Part shown: piece after piece, positions 1 to 9,200 of the stretch
How the letters are laid out: each line of letters begins with the position of its first letter
How positions within the stretch are numbered: the stretch's first letter is position 1
Source of the DNA: Deltaproteobacteria bacterium
GTDB lineage: Bacteria > Desulfobacterota > Desulfobaccia > Desulfobaccales > 0-14-0-80-60-11
DNA length: 46,385 nt
Direction of reading: 5' to 3'
Assembly: GCA_021813445.1 (NCBI GenBank)
Contig: JAKAKP010000103.1
Coordinates: forward strand, 1-46,385
Program-made: the position numbers and the translations under genes
The notes under the pieces: model-generated
What the model was told of the DNA's origin: nothing
The model's input: the letters and a program-made list of their open reading frames with translations, nothing else
The model's database searches: none

Positions 1-1549
1 GGTGCTCCAGGTCCCGGAGGCGCTTGGGGGAGTCGTCGTAGCGCTGGGTCAGCAGGGGCTCATAATAGGCCAGGGCCAGGTTCATGCGGGCCACCAGGGT
101 CTGCCCCGGGTCCTTGAGGCTGACCAGCAGCTCCGCCAGGGGTTTTAAGCCCGCCTGGGGACGCATTTTGCCCAACGCCGCCACCGCCTTTTTCAGGTCG
201 AAGCCTTCTTTGAGGTTGCCCTGGAACTTCTTGGCGGTCTGCTTGCCCACCCCCGGCACCAGGAGCAGCACCCGCTGCCAGCTCATGGCGTCCCGGGGAT
301 TGGCCACCACCCTTAAGTGCGCCAGGAGATCCTTGATGTGGGCGCTCTCCATGAACTTGAAGCCCCCGAACTTCATGAACGGGAGGTTTTGCCGCACCAG
401 TTCGATTTCCAGGTCGAAGGAGTGGTACGCGGCCCGAAAGAGCACCGCCATCTTGTGCAACGGGGTTCCCCGGTCGTGCAGGTCCTGCACCTGGGCCACC
501 ACCAGCCGGGACTGCTCGTTTTCGCTGGCGGGCCGGAAGAGCCGGGGCCTTAAGCCGTCGCCTTTGCGGGTAAAGAGGCACTTGGTGTATTTTTCCCTGG
601 CCCCGGCGATGATCTCGTTGGCCAGGTCCAAAATCGGCTGGGTGGAGCGGTAGTTTTCTTCCAGCTTGATGATCTTGGTGCCGGGGAAGAGGCCGGGGAA
701 ATCCATGATATTGCGGAAATTGGCCCCCCTGAACGAATAGATGGACTGGGAATCATCCCCCACGGCCATGACGTTGTTGTGGGTATAGGCCAGGAGGCGC
801 ACCAGCTCCGCTTGCAGCCGGTTGGTGTCCTGGTACTCGTCCACCATCAGGTAGCGGTAGCGCTCGGACAACTGGCGGCGCACCTCTTCGTGTTCGCTGA
901 GCAAACGACGGCCCTCCAGGAGCAGGTCGTCATAATCCAGGAGGGAGTGTGCTTTTTTTTCCTCCAGGTAAGCCATGGCAATTTGCTCCAGGTGGGGCCG
1001 GTGGGGCAGGAACTGCTGGTACTCCCCGTAGAGCAGGTCCTCCAGGGAGAGGTTCTTGTTCACCGTCGCGCCCATGATCTCCGTCAGGGTCTCCTTCCGG
1101 GGGAACGGGCCTTCGAGCTTCCCGAATCCCAGCCGGTCCTTCAACATGGCCAACAGGTCGTCCTGATCGGAGCGGTCCATGACCGTGAAGCCTGAGGTGT
1201 AGCCCAGGCGCTCCCCGTACCGGCGCAGCCATTGATAACAGACGCCGTGGAAGGTGCCCCCCATCACCTGGCCCAGGGGCTGGTGGATGAGGTGGGCTGC
1301 GCGGGTCAGCATCTCCTGGGCCGATTTGCGGGTAAAGGTCAGGAGCAGGATGGAGCCGGGGTCCACGCCCTGCTCCACCAGGTAGGCCAGGCGGTAGACC
1401 AGGGTGCGGGTCTTGCCGCTACCCGCGCCGGCGATGACCAGGACCGGGCCGTCCAGAGTGGTCACCGCCTCATACTGCGCGGGATTGAGCTCGTTTTGGT
1501 AATCAATGCGGGGGGGTACACCGGCTGCGGGTCTTAACATGTGGGGCAT
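1..1549 (-). CDS. UvrD/PcrA-type ATP-dependent DNA helicase (3' end outside window)
   Basis: Superfamily 1 helicase that unwinds DNA in repair or replication restart. The frame is open from the start codon to the window edge, about 516 residues. Visible motifs, in order, are Walker A (GAGSGKT) near residue 40, the Walker B/motif II box VDEYQDTN, motif III (GDDSQSIYSFRGA), and the motif IV region with LEENYRSTQ. UvrD and PcrA proteins are usually 650-750 residues, so the C-terminal part lies beyond base 1. Two in-frame ATGs, at 1549 and 1540, are possible starts; the first has AGG at a suitable distance. UvrD, PcrA and Rep cannot be separated without the missing end. Confidence 0.9.
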   Translation of the reverse strand, partial: MPHMLRPAAGVPPRIDYQNELNPAQYEAVTTLDGPVLVIAGAGSGKTRTLVYRLAYLVEQGVDPGSILLLTFTRKSAQEMLTRAAHLIHQPLGQVMGGTFHGVCYQWLRRYGERLGYTSGFTVMDRSDQDDLLAMLKDRLGFGKLEGPFPRKETLTEIMGATVNKNLSLEDLLYGEYQQFLPHRPHLEQIAMAYLEEKKAHSLLDYDDLLLEGRRLLSEHEEVRRQLSERYRYLMVDEYQDTNRLQAELVRLLAYTHNNVMAVGDDSQSIYSFRGANFRNIMDFPGLFPGTKIIKLEENYRSTQPILDLANEIIAGAREKYTKCLFTRKGDGLRPRLFRPASENEQSRLVVAQVQDLHDRGTPLHKMAVLFRAAYHSFDLEIELVRQNLPFMKFGGFKFMESAHIKDLLAHLRVVANPRDAMSWQRVLLLVPGVGKQTAKKFQGNLKEGFDLKKAVAALGKMRPQAGLKPLAELLVSLKDPGQTLVARMNLALAYYEPLLTQRYDDSPKRLRDLEH

Positions 1550-1557
1550 GGGAACCT

Positions 1558-1753
1558 GGTGGCGCAGGCTTTCCAGCCTGCGCAAATTATTCTTCTCGTC
1601 TTCTCGTTCCCAAGTTGTACTTGGGAACGCAAAATTTCAGTCCAAGCTTTGCTTGGACACCTTATAAATCAAGGGCATCAGTTCATCACGGAGGCCAAGG
1701 CGGCAAAGCCCAGCTTTGTAAAAAAGGGGGGTTCCCAAGTGCAACTTGGGAAC
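1558..1753. repeat. Cluster of short palindromes between helicase and cobA-hemD
   Basis: Four perfect or near-perfect palindromes lie side by side: 1562-1583 (arms GCGCAGGCT/AGCCTGCGC), 1605-1629 and 1731-1753 (both with arms GTTCCCAAG/CTTGGGAAC), and 1641-1657 (TCCAAGC/GCTTGGA). The same arm sequences recur at 23396-23480. No gene is seen here. The function is unknown; they may be REP-like elements or transcript-end structures. Confidence 0.8.
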
Positions 1754-1764
1754 CAGGAAACAAT

Positions 1765-3276
1765 TCATCCCTTCTTAAAATATTCCACGATGGCCGCAAC
1801 CAGGGCGGGAATGGTGTAATTCTCCGGCTGCACCTGGGGCGTAATCCCATATTCCTGCAAAGTCCCCCCGGTAATGGGACCGATGGCGGCCACCACCGCG
1901 GCCTGGGCCAACGCCTGGAAGCGCTCTTTGCCCACCAGGGCCACAAAATTATGCACCGTGGCGGAACTGGTGAAGGTGAGCAGGTCCACCTGGCCTGCCT
2001 GGAACGCGGTTTGAGCCTCCGGGGGAATCTCCCTGACCCGCCGGGCCTGATAGACCGGGACCACGTCCAACTCCACGCCCAACTGCACCAACCCCTGGGG
2101 CAGCACCTCTCGGGCGACCTGGGCCCGGGCCAGGAGCACCTTGTCCCCAGGAGAAATATGGGGAGACAGGGCTTCCAGGAGCACTTCGGCCTTGAACTGG
2201 GCCGGCACCACGTCGGCGTTAAGCCCCCAACTCCCCAAGGCCTGAGCCGTGGCCGGGCCGATGGCCGCAATCTTCAATCCGCCAAAGGCCCGCAAGTCTT
2301 TTCCCTGTCCAAAAAGGCGATCCATGAACGCGACCACGCCATTGGCACTGGTGAAGACCACCCACTTATAGCGGGCCAAATTTGCCAGGGCCGCATCGAG
2401 GGGGGCAAAATCATCCGGCGGGGCAATTTCGATGGTGGGGACCTCCAGGCAGCGGGCTCCGGCTGCGGCCAGCAAGGATACCAGCGCCGAGGCCTGCTCC
2501 CGGGTGCGGGTGACCACCGCGGTCCGGCCCCACAGGGGCCGGCTCTCCCACCATTGCAGGCGCTCCCGCAGGCCCGCCACCTCCCCCACCACCAGGATGG
2601 CGGGAGGCTTGATCCCGGCCTCTTGCGCCCTGGCCGCGATATCCTTCAGGACCCCCACCACCGTGCGCTGCGACAGCGAGGTGCCCCTCTCGATCACTGC
2701 CGCCGGGGTGGAAGGATCACGCCCCCCCTCCACCAGTCGGCGGCAGTTGTCCGCTAGGTTCTTCACCCCCATGAGAAAGACCAGGGTGCCCTGGGTCTTG
2801 GCCAGCACGTCCCAGGCAATGCCGCTGGCCTCCTTGGTGGGGTCCTCGTGGCCGGTGATGAAGGTCACCAGGGCGGCCAGACCCCGGTGGGTCACGGGGA
2901 TGCCGGCATACGCGGGCACGGCCACCGCGGCGCTGACCCCGGGGACGATTACAAAGGGCAGGCCCGCGGCCTTGAGGGCCAGGGCCTCTTCGCCCCCCCG
3001 CCCGAAGACAAAGGGGTCGCCCCCCTTGAGCCGCACCACCCTCAGGCCGGAGCGGGCCTTGTCCACCAGGAGCTGATTGATCCCTTCCTGGGGCAGGGCG
3101 TGGGCCCCGGCCTTTTTGCCCACGTAGATGATTTCCGCGTCCGCCGGCGCCTCTTTCAGCAACTCCGGGCTGGCCAACTGGTCATAGACCACCACCTGGG
3201 CCCGCCGCAAGACCTCCAGCCCTTTCACCGTGATCAATCCCGGGTCCCCGGGCCCCGCGCCTACTAGATAAACCAT
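1765..3276 (-). CDS. cobA-hemD: Uroporphyrinogen-III C-methyltransferase / uroporphyrinogen-III synthase fusion
   Basis: Bifunctional tetrapyrrole enzyme of 503 residues. The N-terminal half (about 1-240) is a SAM-dependent uroporphyrinogen methyltransferase, with the entry motif VYLVGAGPGDPGL, the loop RLKGGDPFVFGRGGEE and the GVSAAVAVPAYAGIPVTHR region. The C-terminal half (about 250-503) is a HemD synthase domain, recognised by VVFTSANGV and LTFTSSATVHNF. The fusion closes uroporphyrinogen III and methylates it to precorrin-2, feeding siroheme, cobalamin or heme d1-type routes. Such CobA-HemD fusions are common in anaerobic Firmicutes and deltaproteobacteria. The start is the only N-terminal Met giving the usual MVYLVGAGPGDP opening. 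No other tetrapyrrole gene lies beside it in the window. Confidence 0.95.
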   Translation of the reverse strand: MVYLVGAGPGDPGLITVKGLEVLRRAQVVVYDQLASPELLKEAPADAEIIYVGKKAGAHALPQEGINQLLVDKARSGLRVVRLKGGDPFVFGRGGEEALALKAAGLPFVIVPGVSAAVAVPAYAGIPVTHRGLAALVTFITGHEDPTKEASGIAWDVLAKTQGTLVFLMGVKNLADNCRRLVEGGRDPSTPAAVIERGTSLSQRTVVGVLKDIAARAQEAGIKPPAILVVGEVAGLRERLQWWESRPLWGRTAVVTRTREQASALVSLLAAAGARCLEVPTIEIAPPDDFAPLDAALANLARYKWVVFTSANGVVAFMDRLFGQGKDLRAFGGLKIAAIGPATAQALGSWGLNADVVPAQFKAEVLLEALSPHISPGDKVLLARAQVAREVLPQGLVQLGVELDVVPVYQARRVREIPPEAQTAFQAGQVDLLTFTSSATVHNFVALVGKERFQALAQAAVVAAIGPITGGTLQEYGITPQVQPENYTIPALVAAIVEYFKKG

Positions 3277-3295
3277 AAATAAATATTACCATATT

Positions 3296-3413
3296 TTCAC
3301 CACGGAGGCACAAAGGACACCAAGGATCACGAAGATAAAAGAGTCATTATCGGGCTAAGGCCCGATAATGACTCTCTTTGTGCTCTTTGTGCCCTTTGTG
3401 TCTTGGTGGTGAA
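3296..3413. repeat. Long imperfect hairpin with a perfect 15-bp core
   Basis: The outer arms run from TTCACCAC to GTGGTGAA and consist of degenerate units such as GGAGGCACAAAGG opposite CCCTTTGTGTC. The inner core is a perfect 15-bp stem (3341-3355 with 3360-3374, GAGTCATTATCGGGC) closed by a TAAG loop. A relative with the same design but a different core sits at 22111-22231. It fills the gap between the hemerythrin gene and cobA-hemD. Confidence 0.85.
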
Positions 3414-3416
3414 TCT

Positions 3417-3989
3417 TTAAATATGGCAGGCCTTCCGGTTCTCGATCCCGGCCACCACCCCCTGGTACTTCTCGTGGATCATCTGCCGGTCGAAATCCCC
3501 CATGGCCTGGAGCATCTCCGCCTTTTCGGCCTCATTGAAATAGGCCATGCAGGGGATGAAGAACTGTTTGTCTTCCTTTTCTATATGCCGGGGATAAAAA
3601 TCCACCATTTCCCCCAGGTTTTTCAAGATTTCCTCCAGGGCCTCGCTCTTCCCCAGGAGATAGTCATTCTTGGCCTGGAGCAGGGCCGCGGTGGTCTTCC
3701 GGGCCCACAAATGGTCCCGGACCAGGTCCTCCATGGCCTCCCGGTGCTCCAAAGAAAGATCCTTCTTTCCCAGGGCCGCAAAGAGGATCTCCTCCTCCTT
3801 GCCGTGGTGGCAGCGGTCCGCGTAGGTGCGGATAAAATCCACCGCGGTGTCGATGAAGACCGCGTCCACGAACGCGAACTCCGGGTCCACGGCCACGTTG
3901 TCCTTAATCCGTTCCAATTCGCAGCGCATGAGGGTGATCATGCGTTCAATCAAGCGATGCTCGATCATCAAGGGGCCGATAGGCTGCAT
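3417..3989 (-). CDS. Hemerythrin HHE domain protein
   Basis: Predicted cytoplasmic non-heme di-iron protein of 190 residues, all helical, with no signal peptide or membrane segment. Iron-ligand candidates are His11 and Glu15 (EHRLIER), His61/His62 and Glu66 (CHHGKEEE), His in the WARKT-preceding DHLW motif, and the HIEKED motif near residue 135. The spacing fits the HHE cation-binding family. Known relatives bind O2, NO or act in iron or redox sensing; which applies here cannot be told. It lies 82 bases downstream of the DUF362 gene in the same direction, which suggests a link with oxidative or iron-sulfur stress but does not prove one. Confidence 0.85.
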   Translation of the reverse strand: MQPIGPLMIEHRLIERMITLMRCELERIKDNVAVDPEFAFVDAVFIDTAVDFIRTYADRCHHGKEEEILFAALGKKDLSLEHREAMEDLVRDHLWARKTTAALLQAKNDYLLGKSEALEEILKNLGEMVDFYPRHIEKEDKQFFIPCMAYFNEAEKAEMLQAMGDFDRQMIHEKYQGVVAGIENRKACHI

Positions 3990-4071
3990 TGGTTGTTTTC
4001 CTTATCTTTGTTTCTCTGCGCCTTTGCGTCTTTGCGTGAGAAATAAATCGCGCAGGTGCCGCGATGGCTAA

Positions 4072-5190
4072 TCAAATCTTCACCAACTCGTAATTCCTGC
4101 TCCCCAAACCCAGCTTTTCCGCGTACTCCAGTTGAATGGGCCAATCCACCTGGGGATAGATGTCCTTGAACTTGTCGCTGCCTGCGCCCACCTTTTTCAG
4201 GGCCGATCCCGGCAGGCCCTTGGCCTGGTTCACCAGGTCCGCGGCCGCCTGGTCGATGGCCACCGGGTCCCGGGAGGCCAGGACGCCGAGGTCCCCGACG
4301 ATGGGGGCGTCGTTGTGGCCGTAACAGTCGCAGGCCGGCGACACCTGGGTGACGAAGTTCAGGAACACGGCCCGGTCCTTTTTGCTCTGCATCACCCCGT
4401 AGGCGTATTCCATCATCTTCTCCAGGAACACGGGGATGGATTCGTTCCACTGGATCTGGATGTTGGCGTAGGGGCAGACCAGGATGCACTCCCCGCAGCC
4501 CACACATTTTTTCGGGTCGATCACCGCCTTCTGGGTCTCGAGATTGAGGCTGATGGCCTCCTGGGCGCAGTGGGCCACGCACTCCCCGCAGCCGGTGCAC
4601 TTCTTTTCCGTCACCTTGGGGGAGATGTTGGAATGCTGGGCGAGTTTCCCCCGGCGGGAGGCGCAGCCCATGCCCAGATTTTTCAGGGCCCCGCCGAACC
4701 CTGCCATTTCGTGGAGTTTGAAATGGGACAGGACCGCCAGCCCCTCCGCCTCCATGATAGCTTCCGCCAGAAAGACTCTCTGGAAATGCCTTTTTTTGAT
4801 GGGCACTTCCCATTCGGCCTTGCCGGTCAGGCCGTCGGCGATGATAAGGGGGGCTTTGACCACCGCATAGGCAAAACCGTTTTCAATGGCCGTGGTCAGA
4901 TGGCTCACCGACTCGGAGCGGGTGCCCACGTAGACGGTGTTGGCGTCGGTCAAAAAGGGGCGGCCGCCGTTGTCCCAGAGGGCGTCCACCACCCAGCGCA
5001 CGAAATTGGGGCGGATAAACGCGGTGTTGCCCTTCTCCCCGAAATGGAGCTTCACCGCCATCAGGGGCCGCTTCTTTTTGCGGTGGATGATGCCTTTCAC
5101 ATCCACCGCGGCCAGCAACTGCTGAAACCGCTTGACATTGGGCTCCTTAACGGAGGCCCGCAGGTCCATGAAGTATACCTGGCTGGGCAT
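4072..5190 (-). CDS. DUF362 protein with two 4Fe-4S ferredoxin clusters
   Basis: Cytoplasmic iron-sulfur protein of 372 residues. The DUF362 portion occupies both flanks (for example VKLHFGEKGNTAFIRP and PVAIDQAAADLV). A central ferredoxin insert has two CxxCxxC...C motifs: CTGCGECVAHC and CVGCGECILVCP, giving ligands for two 4Fe-4S clusters. The family is common in anaerobes; its reaction is not established. The ATG at 5190 is preferred because AAGGTGA lies six bases upstream; a GTG at 5199 would add three residues. The start nearly abuts the stop of the upstream AT-rich gene (5196), but base composition changes sharply there, so common transcription is uncertain. Confidence 0.88.
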   Translation of the reverse strand: MPSQVYFMDLRASVKEPNVKRFQQLLAAVDVKGIIHRKKKRPLMAVKLHFGEKGNTAFIRPNFVRWVVDALWDNGGRPFLTDANTVYVGTRSESVSHLTTAIENGFAYAVVKAPLIIADGLTGKAEWEVPIKKRHFQRVFLAEAIMEAEGLAVLSHFKLHEMAGFGGALKNLGMGCASRRGKLAQHSNISPKVTEKKCTGCGECVAHCAQEAISLNLETQKAVIDPKKCVGCGECILVCPYANIQIQWNESIPVFLEKMMEYAYGVMQSKKDRAVFLNFVTQVSPACDCYGHNDAPIVGDLGVLASRDPVAIDQAAADLVNQAKGLPGSALKKVGAGSDKFKDIYPQVDWPIQLEYAEKLGLGSRNYELVKI

Positions 5191-5195
5191 AGCTA

Positions 5196-5856
5196 TCACC
5201 TTGTTATAATGGACTCAATATTAACCTTTCCGCTGTCAATATTCATCCAGCAAATAGGACATATTTTCTTAGTCTTTATAAATGCATCATTAAATATTTT
5301 TAAAAAACGGGGCTTCCAAAATTTAAGTGATGACTTTAGAAGCGACTTCCATTTCCCATCACTGTCATCTGAATCATAGTATTCCCCTTCTTGTACCCAA
5401 TCCCAAGAAGACCAATCATCATTTGCTACCGGATCACTTTTAAGGGTAGTTATAATAATCCAGACAATTGGCAATCCATCTTCCTTGCAAGGGATAAGAC
5501 ACATAATTGATATAATTTTGTATATCTTTCCACTCTATTCTTAAATCTGATGAATTAATTGATTCATATTCAATTACACATACTATTTTATCATTTGGCT
5601 CCCAACAGATTGCATCTGGTTTGAATTGCCTTGCCTTTTTTCCTGGCTTTAAAGCCCTCTCTATGTCAACGACATACCTTTCTCCTAAATTAATTCTTGC
5701 TATAATACCCAGAACCCTTGAATGAAGTTTACTTTTGGGACTTGAAACGGAATTTCTTTCAAACCATTCAGCACTTATATAATTAGCTTTTTCAAGAGCA
5801 TCGATGCCGTGCTGGAGTTCTTCCCTTAATTTATTTGCGAGAATCTCAGCATCCAT
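5196..5856 (-). pseudogene. Frameshifted AT-rich gene, possibly nuclease-like
   Basis: Two overlapping frames read as one protein broken by a +1 shift. The first frame (ATG at 5856 after GAGGAAAAT, stop at 5440) contains PDAICWEPNDKIVCVIEYES, a hydrophobic strand ending in acidic residues. The second frame continues sensibly from about 5520 with LPIVWIIITTLKSD and ends at 5196. The joined product would be about 215 residues. The Asp...Glu-x-Glu pattern on a beta-strand loosely resembles PD-(D/E)xK nuclease folds, but this is a weak guess. Base composition is much more AT-rich than its neighbours, which suggests horizontal origin. A sequencing error or programmed shift is an alternative to true decay. 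Confidence 0.5.
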
Positions 5857-6034
5857 ACTATTTTCCTCAACCCATGTAAAAATAACGGGTAGGTACAGCA
5901 TAGAATTTTAACAAGAACCACACTCACACCTGCTGATCCCACCAACAGAACCTGAAAAAATCAGCAATCAACCCCCTCTCCCCCCTGGGGGGAGAGGGGA
6001 AAAAAGCGATATCTCTTACTCTAAACCCTGCCTC

Positions 6035-6171
6035 AATAGAAGCCATTAAAAAAGCTCAATTATCCTAATTTGTCATTCTGAGCGCAGCGAAGAATCTCGT
6101 GTTTTCAAGGCGTTGAGATCCTTCACTGCGTTCAGGATGACAGAAAAAGAGGTCTTGAAATGGCTTCTATT
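6035..6171. repeat. Intact copy of a 137-bp MITE-like repeat
   Basis: It is bounded by 13-bp perfect terminal inverted repeats (AATAGAAGCCATT). Inside, a second imperfect inverted pair reads TGTCATTCTGAGCGCAGCG and ATCCTTCACTGCGTTCAGGA. A second copy, split by an insertion, lies at 35012-35340, and a half-copy lies at 6816-6862. The rest of the gap 5857-6201 holds a CCCCCTC/GAGGGG palindrome near 5971-5999 and no gene. Confidence 0.8.
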
Positions 6172-6201
6172 TAAATTGTTTAGTAATAATTACAAACAAT
6201 A

Positions 6202-6714
6202 TCATTTCTCGACGAGCTTATTGCCAACCAGAGTATAAGTAGCGATCTTCGGCACCGTGGGGCAGCAGGCCGGGTCTTTGGGGCCATGGGTCACCATATC
6301 CACGATGATTTTTCCCGATTCGATACGTACGGAATTTATCTTGATTCTATCTTCCAAATCCACCGGCGCGGTATTTTTGAGCTGGCCGTGGTCATTGAGC
6401 ACGGCGCAGAGCATGACAAAAAATCCCGACCCCCCGGTGTTATAACCATAGATAACGGCCGCATCTTGGGATTGCTTATGGGAGAGATGGCCCAGCACTA
6501 CGTCTACAATGCCGACATATAAAAAATTATCCGGATCTTGCCGCTTAAATTCGCCATTATGGAGCTGCACCCATTCGCCCTGGTCCGGGTTTTCCCAGGA
6601 GGGAATGAAGTATCTGCCGTTTTTGAGTTGATTAACGCTTAATTCTGCGGCGCTGACTGGAGAAATCAGGGCAAAGAAAAAGATGCTCAATAATATTGAC
6701 AAGGTCCTGATCAT
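6202..6714 (-). CDS. Exported protein of unknown function
   Basis: Predicted 170-residue secreted or periplasmic protein. The chosen start (MIRTLSILLSIFFFALIS) opens a clear Sec signal peptide with a likely cleavage after PVSA; an upstream in-frame Met at 6807 would bury that signal and is disfavoured, though neither start has a strong ribosome site. The mature part has no motif I recognise. It includes a Gly-rich YGYNTGGSGFF stretch, an acidic VDLEDRIKINS region and a Cys-Cys pair (DPACCPTVPK) near the C terminus. G+C is lower than in core genes nearby, and repeats flank it on both sides, so it may be acquired. Confidence 0.65.
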   Translation of the reverse strand: MIRTLSILLSIFFFALISPVSAAELSVNQLKNGRYFIPSWENPDQGEWVQLHNGEFKRQDPDNFLYVGIVDVVLGHLSHKQSQDAAVIYGYNTGGSGFFVMLCAVLNDHGQLKNTAPVDLEDRIKINSVRIESGKIIVDMVTHGPKDPACCPTVPKIATYTLVGNKLVEK

Positions 6715-6815
6715 CGATGAATTGACCCAAGTATATCGGTACCGGCAAAGTGATATGATTTCAAGGTTGCAATCGGTTAGCAGGGACGACATGAATGATT
6801 GCAACATGCTGAAAA

Positions 6816-6947
6816 TACGAGATTCTTCACTGCGCTACGCTCCGTTCAGAATGACAGATTAGGAGAGTTTAGTTTTGGCAACGACTTTGAGATGCCGGCA
6901 GGCGTGGCCTGCCCCATCATTTTGATCCCTGGCCCCTGATCCCTGAA
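6816..6947. repeat. Repeat remnants between the exported-protein gene and pyrC
   Basis: 6816-6862 is a degenerate half of the 6035-6171 element (GATTCTTCACTGCG...TTCAGAATGACA). 6925-6946 holds TGATCCCTGGCCCCTGATCC, which recurs in the opposite orientation at about 32415-32435. There is no open frame of note. Confidence 0.6.
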
Positions 6948-8225
6948 CTACTCCTCCCACACCACCTTTCCCCCCACGATAGTCATTACGGCTTTGCCTT
7001 TCAAGGTCCAGCCGTTAAACGGGCAGTTGCGGGACCTGGACGCAAAGGTGTTGGCGTCCACGGTCCATTCCCGGTTCAGGTCAATCAGGGTAATATCGGC
7101 CGCGGCCCCCACCGCCAGGGTGCCGCCTTCCACGCCCAAAGCCTGGGCCGGGCCGGTGCTGAGGCGGCTGATGGCCTGCAGCAGGGAGAGGTCCCCGGCC
7201 TGCACCAGTTTCAGGGTGAGCCCCAGGCTGGTCTCCAGGCCGATGAGGCCGAAGGCCGCAGCGTTGAATTCCACTTCCTTCTCCAGGGAGCTGTGGGGCG
7301 CATGGTCGGTGGCGATGGCGTCCAGGGTGCCGTCCCGGAGGGCCTCTTTAATGGAGGTCGCATCCAGGTCCGTCCTGAGAGGCGGATTGACCTTGGCGTT
7401 GGTGTCATAGCCCAGCACCGCGGCCTCGGTCAAAGAAAAATAATGGGGCGCGGTCTCGGCGGTGACGGGCAGGCCCATGGCCTTGGCCAGGCGGATGATG
7501 GCCACGCTGCCCCCGGTGCTGACGTGGGCGATATGGAGCCGGGCGCCGGTAAGGCGGCACAGCGTCAGGTCCCGGTAGACCATGACTTCCTCCGCGGCCG
7601 CGGGGATGCCTTTCAGGCCCAATTGCAGGGAGACGCGGCCTTCGTGCATGACGCCGTCGGCGCGTAATTCCAGGTCCTCACAGTGAGAGATGATGGGCAG
7701 ATCAAAGGTGCGGGCGTATTCCATGGCCCGGCGCATGAGCAGGGAACTGCTCACCGGTTGGCCGTCGTCGCTCAGGGCCACCGCGCCTGCGGCCTTCAGA
7801 TCGCCGTATTCGCTGAGGGCCTGGCCTTTGGACCCCATGGAAATGGCTCCCACCGGGTAGACCCGGGCGTTGCCGGCTTCCCGGGCCTGGGTGAGAATCA
7901 GGCGGGTGACCGCGGCCGTGTCATTCACCGGCCGGGTGTTGGGCATGGCGGCCACCGCGGTGAAGCCTCCCTGCACCGCGGCCCGGGTGCCGGTGGCGAT
8001 GGTTTCTTTGTATTCCTCCCCCGGTTCCCGGAGATGCACGTGCATGTCGATGAGGCCCGGGGCCACCACCAGCCCCGGCGCGGAGATGATCCGGCGGCCG
8101 TTATCCGGTATCTGGCCCGGGGGCTCCACGGCCACGATCTTGCCTTTATCCACCAGCAGGTCCAGAGGTTCCTCCAGGTGCCGGGAGGGGTCCACCACCA
8201 GCCCGCCTTTAATTAGCAAACTCAC
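6948..8225 (-). CDS. pyrC: Dihydroorotase
   Basis: Zinc amidohydrolase of 425 residues that closes N-carbamoyl-aspartate to dihydroorotate, the third step of de novo pyrimidine synthesis, in the cytoplasm. The metal-binding HVHLR motif is at residues 62-66, followed by [11 protein letters not shown]; later come the ISHCED and IAHVST histidines and the catalytic-Asp motif ATDHAPH. Length and motifs fit the class I (PyrC/AllB-like) group. The start codon overlaps the end of pyrB by four bases (ATGA), so the two genes are very likely translated from one message and controlled by the leader upstream of pyrB. Confidence 0.97.
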   Translation of the reverse strand: MSLLIKGGLVVDPSRHLEEPLDLLVDKGKIVAVEPPGQIPDNGRRIISAPGLVVAPGLIDMHVHLREPGEEYKETIATGTRAAVQGGFTAVAAMPNTRPVNDTAAVTRLILTQAREAGNARVYPVGAISMGSKGQALSEYGDLKAAGAVALSDDGQPVSSSLLMRRAMEYARTFDLPIISHCEDLELRADGVMHEGRVSLQLGLKGIPAAAEEVMVYRDLTLCRLTGARLHIAHVSTGGSVAIIRLAKAMGLPVTAETAPHYFSLTEAAVLGYDTNAKVNPPLRTDLDATSIKEALRDGTLDAIATDHAPHSSLEKEVEFNAAAFGLIGLETSLGLTLKLVQAGDLSLLQAISRLSTGPAQALGVEGGTLAVGAAADITLIDLNREWTVDANTFASRSRNCPFNGWTLKGKAVMTIVGGKVVWEE

Positions 8226-9148
8226 CCTTTTTCTCCTCCGATTAAAAAGTAGAGCACGGCCATCCGCACCGCCACCCCGTTGGTCACCTGCTCCAGGATC
8301 AGGGAATGGGGGCCGTCGGCCACTTCCGGGGAAATTTCCACGCCCCGGTTGAGGGGACCGGGGTGCATGATGATCGCGTCATCTTTGGCCAGTTGCAGGT
8401 GCCTGGGCTCGAGGCCGAAAAACTGTCTGTATTCCCGTAAAGTGGAGATAAAGCCCTGGCTCATGCGCTCCAGTTGCAGCCGCAGCATCATGATCACGTC
8501 CGCGCCCCGCACCGCCTCCACCAGGGAGGTGGTGACCGTGGCCCCCAGGGTTTCCAGGTAAGGGGGCAGTAAGGTGGCGGGACCGGCCACGGTCACCTGG
8601 GAACCCATTTTCGTGAAGGCAAGAATGTCGGAGCGAGCCACCCGGGAATGGGCGATGTCGCCGATGATGGCAATTTTCAGGCCATCCAGGCGCCCCTTGG
8701 CCTCCTGTACGGTTAGGAGGTCCAGCAGCGCCTGGGTGGGGTGCTCGTGGAGGCCGTCCCCGGCGTTAATGACCCCGCACTTGAGGCGCTGGGCCAAAAA
8801 ATGGGGTGCGCCGCTTGCATAGTGGCGAATCACCAAGACATCCGGATTCATGGCTTCCAGGTTGTGGGCCGTGTCTGCCAGGGTCTCCCCCTTGACGGCG
8901 CTGGACGCGGCTACTGTCAGACTTTGGGTGTCAGCGCTGAGGCGTTTGGCTGCGACTTCAAAAGATGTGCGGGTGCGGGTGCTGGGCTCGTAGAACACGG
9001 TCATCATCATTTTGCCCCGGAGGGTGGGTACTTTCTTAATGGGGCGGATGGAGATTTCCTTAAAAGAGGCAGCGGTGTCCAGGATGAGGCGGATCTCCTC
9101 AGGCTCCAGGTCGACGATGCCCAGCAGGTCTTTACGCCGGAATTCCAT
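8222..9148 (-). CDS. pyrB: Aspartate carbamoyltransferase catalytic subunit
   Basis: Joins carbamoyl phosphate to aspartate, the committed step of pyrimidine synthesis. At 308 residues it has the standard catalytic-chain length. The carbamoyl-phosphate loop [12 protein letters not shown] lies at residues 53-64, HPTQALLDL in the middle, and the aspartate-binding MLRLQLER region in the C-terminal domain. No regulatory chain gene (pyrI) is present in the window. It is the first gene of the pyrB-pyrC pair. A terminator hairpin with nine Ts ends only 22 bases before its start, which implies control by attenuation. Confidence 0.97.
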   Translation of the reverse strand: MEFRRKDLLGIVDLEPEEIRLILDTAASFKEISIRPIKKVPTLRGKMMMTVFYEPSTRTRTSFEVAAKRLSADTQSLTVAASSAVKGETLADTAHNLEAMNPDVLVIRHYASGAPHFLAQRLKCGVINAGDGLHEHPTQALLDLLTVQEAKGRLDGLKIAIIGDIAHSRVARSDILAFTKMGSQVTVAGPATLLPPYLETLGATVTTSLVEAVRGADVIMMLRLQLERMSQGFISTLREYRQFFGLEPRHLQLAKDDAIIMHPGPLNRGVEISPEVADGPHSLILEQVTNGVAVRMAVLYFLIGGEKG

Positions 9149-9170
9149 AAATCAATCCTTCCTTGGCGGC

Positions 9171-9200
9171 AAAAAAAAACCTCCTTACCGGGTAAGGAGG
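9171..9200 (-). terminator. Intrinsic terminator in the pyrB leader
   Basis: On the minus strand, CCTCCTTA and TAAGGAGG form a stem (extendable to 10 bp) followed directly by nine Ts (9171-9179). It lies upstream of pyrB, not after a gene, so it should stop transcription before the operon unless bypassed. Together with the short ORF that ends inside the stem, it looks like an attenuator. Confidence 0.85.

Noticed and set aside
1615-2757. Plus-strand open frame of 380 codons
   Set aside because: It lies antisense over cobA-hemD, has the Gly/His/Arg/Gln-rich composition of a shadow frame, and matches no family.
4132-5379. Plus-strand open frame of 415 codons
   Set aside because: It is antisense to the DUF362 gene, whose ferredoxin motifs are clear; the frame has no recognisable domain.
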